The notes beneath the pieces are model-generated. The model was given only the letters and a program-made list of their open reading frames with translations. It was not told where the DNA came from and ran no database searches. A DNA stretch of 11,154 nucleotides from an uncultured Eubacteriales bacterium (GTDB lineage: Bacteria; Bacillota; Clostridia; Lachnospirales; Lachnospiraceae), in the NCBI GenBank assembly GCA_900544525.1, contig UQVN01000095.1, forward strand, positions 1-11,154, read 5' to 3'. Position numbers and translations under genes: made by a program. Position 1 is the first letter of the stretch. Each line of letters begins with the position of its first letter. Positions 6,775 to 11,154 of this stretch are shown one piece after another.

Positions 6775-6795
6775 CGGTATGGATAATAGCATAAT
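6767..6795 (+). promoter_or_regulatory. Near-consensus promoter for glyS
   Basis: A perfect TTGACA (6767-6772), a 17-bp spacer and CATAAT (6790-6795, one mismatch) make this one of the clearest promoters in the window. Transcription would start near 6802, leaving only about 41 nt before the glyS ATG. That is too short for a T-box leader. Confidence 0.8.
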
Positions 6796-6842
6796 CGTTT
6801 TAAAGAATAATTAAGAAAATAGAATGTAGAGGTAAAGAAACT

Positions 6843-8231
6843 ATGGAAAAGACAATGGAGAAAATCGTTGCTTTAGCGAAAGCCAGAGGATTTGTGTATC
6901 CAGGATCTGATATTTATGGAGGACTTGCAAATACTTGGGACTATGGAAATCTTGGTGTTGAATTAAAAAACAATGTAAAAAAAGCTTGGTGGAAAAAATT
7001 CATTCAAGAAAACCCATATAATGTTGGTGTAGATTGTGCTATCCTTATGAATCCTCAAACTTGGGTAGCATCTGGACATTTAGGTGGCTTTTCTGATCCA
7101 TTAATGGACTGCAAAGAATGTCATGAAAGATTCCGTGCAGATAAAATTATTGAAGATTTTGCAGGAGAAAAAGGAATCGAACTTGGAAGTTCTGTGGACG
7201 GATGGACAAATGAACAAATGGAACAGTTTATTAAAGAACATGAAGTTCCATGTCCAACTTGTGGAAAACATAACTTTACAGGAATTCGTCAATTTAACTT
7301 AATGTTTAAAACATTCCAAGGAGTAACAGAAGATGCAAAAAATACGGTGTATTTAAGACCAGAAACTGCACAGGGTATTTTTGTAAACTTTAAAAATGTG
7401 CAAAGAACATCTCGTAAAAAAATTCCTTTTGGTATTGGACAGATCGGTAAATCTTTCCGTAATGAAATTACTCCAGGTAACTTTACATTCCGTACACGTG
7501 AATTTGAACAGATGGAATTAGAATTCTTCTGTGAACCAGATACGGATCTTGAATGGTTTAATTACTGGAAAAACTTCTGTATTAATTGGTTAAAATCTCT
7601 TGGTATGAAAGAAGAAGAGATGAGAGTTCGTGACCATGATCAAGAAGAGCTTTCTTTCTATAGTAAGGCAACATCTGATATTGAATTCTTATTCCCATTT
7701 GGTTGGGGAGAATTATGGGGAATCGCAGATCGTACAGATTACGATTTAACACAGCATCAAAATGTGTCTGGACAAGATTTAACTTATTTTGATGATGAGA
7801 AAAAAGAAAAATATATTCCATATGTTATCGAACCATCATTAGGTGCTGACCGTGTGACACTTGCTTTCTTATGCGGTGCTTATGATGAAGAAGAATTAGA
7901 AGGTGGAGATGTTCGTACGGTTCTTCACTTCCATCCAGCGTTAGCTCCTGTGAAAATCGGTATTCTTCCTTTATCCAAAAAATTAGGAGAAGGAGCAGAA
8001 AAAATTTACGCAGAGTTATCAAAATACTATAACTGTGAATATGATGATAGAGGAAACATTGGAAAACGTTATAGAAGACAAGATGAAATTGGTACTCCAT
8101 TCTGTATCACATATGATTTTGAATCTGAAACAGATGGTGCAGTGACTGTTCGTGATCGCGATACTATGGAGCAAGAAAGAATAAAAATTGAAGACTTAAA
8201 AGCATACTTTGAAAAGAAATTTGAATTTTAA
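6843..8231 (+). CDS. glyS: Glycine--tRNA ligase, single-chain dimeric (alpha2) type
   Basis: This class II synthetase charges tRNA-Gly with glycine using ATP in the cytoplasm. The 462-residue protein begins with the G-S-D-I-Y-G-G-L-A-N region (21-30) typical of single-chain GlyRS. It carries two Cys pairs, C90-x2-C93 and C137-x2-C140, that probably bind zinc. Class II motif 2 is F205-R-N-E with the following R-T-R-E-F-E-Q-M-E, and motif 3 is E330-P-S-L-G-A-D-R337. The anticodon-binding domain starts near residue 365 (H-P-A-L-A-P-V-K-I-G-I-L-P-L) and runs to the end. The length is normal, and there is no sign of the two-subunit alpha/beta form. AGAGGT (6828-6833) precedes the ATG by 9 nt; an in-frame ATG at codon 5 is less well placed. 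The gene is monocistronic, between a strong promoter and a strong terminator. The symbol glyS is used for both GlyRS types, so glyQS or glyRS may be found elsewhere. Confidence 0.97.
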   Translation: MEKTMEKIVALAKARGFVYPGSDIYGGLANTWDYGNLGVELKNNVKKAWWKKFIQENPYNVGVDCAILMNPQTWVASGHLGGFSDPLMDCKECHERFRADKIIEDFAGEKGIELGSSVDGWTNEQMEQFIKEHEVPCPTCGKHNFTGIRQFNLMFKTFQGVTEDAKNTVYLRPETAQGIFVNFKNVQRTSRKKIPFGIGQIGKSFRNEITPGNFTFRTREFEQMELEFFCEPDTDLEWFNYWKNFCINWLKSLGMKEEEMRVRDHDQEELSFYSKATSDIEFLFPFGWGELWGIADRTDYDLTQHQNVSGQDLTYFDDEKKEKYIPYVIEPSLGADRVTLAFLCGAYDEEELEGGDVRTVLHFHPALAPVKIGILPLSKKLGEGAEKIYAELSKYYNCEYDDRGNIGKRYRRQDEIGTPFCITYDFESETDGAVTVRDRDTMEQERIKIEDLKAYFEKKFEF

Positions 8232-8248
8232 GAAGAGACGATAAGAAG

Positions 8249-8299
8249 CGCAGTCTTAGAAAGAGCCAGAAAGCTTTTTCTAAGATTGCGTTTTTTGTT
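8249..8299 (+). terminator. Strong intrinsic terminator after glyS
   Basis: An 18-bp stem pairs 8249-8266 with 8273-8290, with two G·U pairs and no bulge, around the six-base loop CAGAAA. It is followed directly by TTTTTTGTTT (8291-8300). The stem begins 17 nt after the glyS stop codon. This is textbook intrinsic termination and separates glyS from ppdK. Confidence 0.95.
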
Positions 8300-8417
8300 T
8301 ACGCAAAGACAACAAGCCATGGGAGAGGATTTATGATTGAAATTGTTGAAATATATCGATTTAATAGTTAAAATGCATAAAAAATATATGGAAATGAAAA
8401 GAATTAACAGCAAAGTG

Positions 8418-8446
8418 TTCACAAAAAGGTCTAAATATGTTATAAT
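8418..8446 (+). promoter_or_regulatory. Extended -10 promoter for ppdK
   Basis: TTCACA (8418-8423, one mismatch), 17 bp, and a perfect TATAAT (8441-8446) preceded by TG at 8438-8439 form an extended -10 promoter. Transcription would start near 8452, 38 nt before the ATG. The octamer TAAATATG occurs on both sides of the -10 box (8432-8439 and 8446-8453). Between the glyS terminator and this promoter (8301-8417) I see only AT-rich DNA with no gene I can support. Confidence 0.8.
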
Positions 8447-8489
8447 AAATATGGTTTCAAAAAGTAGTGAATTTAGGAGGTAAATTACT

Positions 8490-11111
8490 ATGGCTAAATG
8501 GGTTTATATGTTCAAAGAAGGCAATGCAGATATGAGAAACCTTCTCGGAGGTAAAGGTGCTAACTTGGCAGAGATGACAAACTTAGGTTTGCCAATTCCT
8601 CAAGGATTCACCGTAACAACAGAGGCTTGTACGGACTACTATACACAAGGAAAGCAAATTTCAGAAGAAATTAAGCAACAGATTTTTGAAGCCCTACATA
8701 CATTAGAAGAAATCAATGGTAAGAAATTTGGCGACAATGAAGATCCATTACTAGTTTCTGTTCGTTCAGGAGCAAGAGCCTCCATGCCAGGTATGATGGA
8801 TACTATTTTGAATTTAGGATTAAATGATGTGGCAGTGGAAGGTTTTGCAAAGAAAACTGGCAATCCAAGATTTGCATACGATTCCTATCGAAGATTTATC
8901 CAAATGTATTCTGACGTTGTAATGGAAATACCAAAATCTTATTTTGAGAAAATTATTGATGAAGTAAAAAGCACAAAAGGTGTCACTTTTGATACAGAGC
9001 TTGATATTGAGGATATGAAAGAACTCGTTAAGAGATTCAAGGCTCTTTATGAAAAGGCGATGCAACAAGAATTCCCACAAAACCCAGCAGAGCAATTAAT
9101 GGGAGCAGTAAAAGCTGTATTTCGTTCTTGGGATAATCCACGTGCTATCGTATATCGACGGATGAATGACATTCCAGGAGATTGGGGAACTGCTGTTAAT
9201 GTACAGACAATGGTATTTGGTAATATGGGCAATACCTCTGGTACTGGAGTTGCCTTTACCCGTAATCCTTCTACTGGTGAGAAAGGTATTTTTGGAGAAT
9301 ATTTAATTAATGCACAAGGAGAAGACGTTGTTGCGGGTGTTCGTACACCACAGCCAATTTCCAAATTAGCAGAGGATCTTCCTGATTGTTATAAAGAATT
9401 TATGGAATTAGCTATGAAGCTAGAAAACCATTATCGGGATATGCAAGATATGGAATTTACCATTCAAGAAGGAAAATTGTATTTCTTACAGACTCGTAAT
9501 GGAAAGAGAACCGCTCATGCAGCGATTAAAATTGCTTGTGATTTAGTGGATGAAGGTATGATTACTCCACAAGAAGCGGTACTTCGTATTGATGCAAAAT
9601 CTTTAGATCAGTTGCTTCATCCAACCTTTGATAAAGATGCATTAAAAGAGGGCGAAGTGATTGGTAGCGCTCTTCCTGCTTCTCCAGGTGCTGGTGCAGG
9701 TAAAGTATATTTTACGGCAGATGATGCGAAAAAAGCAGGAGCAAGAGGAGAACGAGTGATTCTTGTTCGTTTAGAAACATCTCCAGAAGATATTGAAGGT
9801 ATGCAAGCGTCTCGAGGTATTTTAACTGTTCGTGGTGGTATGACATCTCATGCAGCTGTTGTAGCTCGTGGTATGGGTACTTGTTGTGTATCTGGTTGTG
9901 GAGAAATTGTGATTGATGAAGAGGCAAAAGTATTTACATTGGGTGGTCATACATTCCATGAGGGAGATTATATTTCTTTAGATGGTTCTACTGGTAATAT
10001 TTATAAAGGGGATATTAAGACAGTGGATGCCTCTGTAGATGGTAATTTTGGAAGAATTATGGCATGGGCAGATGAATATAGAACCTTACAAGTTCGTACC
10101 AATGCAGATACTCCTGCGGATACAGCGAATGCAGTAAGACTAGGAGCAGAAGGAATTGGTCTTTGCCGTACTGAGCATATGTTCTTTGATGCACAAAGAA
10201 TTCCAAGAATTAGAAAAATGATCTTATGTAAAACACAAGAGGCAAGAGAAAGAGCGTTAATGGAATTATTACCATTCCAAAAAGCCGATTTTAAAGGAAT
10301 GTATGAAGTGCTAGAAGGTAGACCAATGACGGTTCGTTATCTCGATCCACCTCTTCATGAATTTGTTCCAACAGAAGAAGAAGATATTAAAGAATTAGCA
10401 GAAGATATGGGACTTTCTGTAGAGGAAGTAAAAGCTACTTGTGATGCGCTTCATGAATTCAATCCTATGATGGGACATCGTGGATGTCGTCTTGCTGTTA
10501 CTTATCCAGAAATTGCAAAAATGCAAACAAGAGCCGTAATGGAAGCAGCGATTGAAGTGAAAGAAGAAAAAGGTTTTGATATTGTTCCAGAAATTATGAT
10601 TCCATTAGTTGGAGAGAAAAAAGAATTAAAATATGTCAAAGATGTTGTTGTAGTAACAGCAGAGCAAGTGAAAAAGGAAAAAGGATCTGATATCCAATAC
10701 AAAGTTGGTACGATGATCGAAATTCCAAGAGCAGCTCTTCTTGCTAACGAAATTGCAGAAGAAGCAGACTTTTTCTCCTTTGGTACAAACGATTTAACAC
10801 AAATGACATTTGGGTTCTCTCGTGATGATGCTGGTAAATTCTTAGATGCTTATTATAAAAATAAAATTTATGAATCCGATCCATTTGCAAGATTGGATCA
10901 AAATGGAGTAGGACAGCTTGTTCAAATGGCAGCCCAAAAAGGTCGTTTGGTAAAACCGGATTTAAAATTAGGAATCTGTGGAGAACATGGTGGTGATCCA
11001 TCTTCTATTGAGTTCTGCCATAGAGTTGGATTAAACTATGTATCTTGTTCTCCATTCCGTGTACCAATTGCACGCCTTGCAGCGGCACAAGCGGCGTTAA
11101 AAGATAAATAA
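8490..11111 (+). CDS. ppdK: Pyruvate, phosphate dikinase
   Basis: PPDK interconverts ATP + phosphate + pyruvate with AMP + PPi + phosphoenolpyruvate in the cytoplasm. In fermentative clostridia it can run as a PPi-linked substitute for, or partner of, pyruvate kinase. The 873-residue length is practically that of the well-studied Clostridium symbiosum enzyme. The N-terminal ATP-binding domain starts with G20-G-K-G-A-N-L-A-E-M and contains G-A-R-A-S-M-P-G-M-M-D-T. The swivelling phosphohistidine domain has G-G-M-T-S-H454-A-A-V-V-A-R, with H454 the phosphorylated residue. The C-terminal TIM barrel has G-L-C-R560-T-E-H, M-I-E744-I-P-R and the catalytic C830 in G-I-C-G-E-H-G-G-D-P. All expected catalytic residues are present and there is no frameshift. 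AGGAGG (8475-8480) lies 9 nt before the ATG. The gene has its own strong promoter. No PPDK regulatory protein gene is present nearby. Confidence 0.98.
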   Translation: MAKWVYMFKEGNADMRNLLGGKGANLAEMTNLGLPIPQGFTVTTEACTDYYTQGKQISEEIKQQIFEALHTLEEINGKKFGDNEDPLLVSVRSGARASMPGMMDTILNLGLNDVAVEGFAKKTGNPRFAYDSYRRFIQMYSDVVMEIPKSYFEKIIDEVKSTKGVTFDTELDIEDMKELVKRFKALYEKAMQQEFPQNPAEQLMGAVKAVFRSWDNPRAIVYRRMNDIPGDWGTAVNVQTMVFGNMGNTSGTGVAFTRNPSTGEKGIFGEYLINAQGEDVVAGVRTPQPISKLAEDLPDCYKEFMELAMKLENHYRDMQDMEFTIQEGKLYFLQTRNGKRTAHAAIKIACDLVDEGMITPQEAVLRIDAKSLDQLLHPTFDKDALKEGEVIGSALPASPGAGAGKVYFTADDAKKAGARGERVILVRLETSPEDIEGMQASRGILTVRGGMTSHAAVVARGMGTCCVSGCGEIVIDEEAKVFTLGGHTFHEGDYISLDGSTGNIYKGDIKTVDASVDGNFGRIMAWADEYRTLQVRTNADTPADTANAVRLGAEGIGLCRTEHMFFDAQRIPRIRKMILCKTQEARERALMELLPFQKADFKGMYEVLEGRPMTVRYLDPPLHEFVPTEEEDIKELAEDMGLSVEEVKATCDALHEFNPMMGHRGCRLAVTYPEIAKMQTRAVMEAAIEVKEEKGFDIVPEIMIPLVGEKKELKYVKDVVVVTAEQVKKEKGSDIQYKVGTMIEIPRAALLANEIAEEADFFSFGTNDLTQMTFGFSRDDAGKFLDAYYKNKIYESDPFARLDQNGVGQLVQMAAQKGRLVKPDLKLGICGEHGGDPSSIEFCHRVGLNYVSCSPFRVPIARLAAAQAALKDK

Positions 11112-11154
11112 TGGCCATAGTAATTATTATATAAATAGTATAAAAAAGAGGTTC

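Noticed and set aside
8333..8371. A 12-codon + strand ORF after GGGAGAGG in the ppdK upstream region.
   Set aside because: It lies upstream of the ppdK promoter and downstream of the glyS terminator, so it should not be transcribed with either gene.
8228..8422. A 64-codon minus-strand ORF covering the gap between glyS and ppdK.
   Set aside because: It runs through the glyS terminator hairpin, its hydrophobic and lysine-rich content reflects AT-rich DNA, and no minus-strand promoter or ribosome binding site is evident.
8639..11001. Several minus-strand and alternative-frame ORFs of 60-105 codons inside ppdK, glyS and the M16C gene.
   Set aside because: They are shadows of well-conserved coding regions with no independent signals.
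11112..11154. AT-rich tail after ppdK with TATA-like strings.
   Set aside because: It is too short and cut by the window edge; no -35/-10 pair or hairpin with T-run can be supported.

Overview
The window is AT-rich chromosomal DNA from a low-GC Gram-positive anaerobe, most likely a member of the Clostridia and probably of the Lachnospiraceae. The reasons are A/T-biased codons, strong AGGAGG-type ribosome binding sites, pyruvate phosphate dikinase, a single-chain glycyl-tRNA synthetase, a clostridial-type M16C peptidase and a formate/nitrite-type channel. The family-level placement rests on gene content and recalled gene order, not on a search. All seven confident genes lie on the + strand. 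I see no mobile element, CRISPR array, tRNA, rRNA or prophage gene.

Layout: positions 1-161 are an AT-rich leader with a 10-bp inverted repeat and a four-codon mini-ORF. An FNT-family channel gene (162-938) follows and ends at a large compound intrinsic terminator (981-1057). A promoter at 1207-1235 drives a large insulinase-family zinc peptidase (1330-4251). Its Shine-Dalgarno is separated from the best ATG by a 28-nt hairpin. A 126-nt gap with a 13-bp stem inside a 16-codon ORF leads to era (4378-5292) and recO (5314-6057), which look like one transcript. A promoter overlapping the recO stop serves a small lipoprotein gene (6157-6747). A near-consensus promoter with an overlapping palindrome (6754-6795) serves glyS (6843-8231), which ends at a strong terminator (8249-8299). 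An extended -10 promoter (8418-8446) drives ppdK (8490-11111). The last 43 bases are AT-rich with nothing I can name.

Functionally this is mostly core housekeeping: ribosome assembly (Era), recombinational repair (RecO), tRNA charging (GlyRS), PPi-linked pyruvate/PEP metabolism (PPDK), peptide degradation (M16C) and small-anion exchange (FNT). The lipoprotein has no function I can assign. I found no clearly new multi-gene system. The most interesting signals are in the untranslated regions: the hairpin-bridged ribosome binding site before the M16C gene, the chain of overlapping mini-ORFs before era, and the palindrome on the -35 box of glyS.
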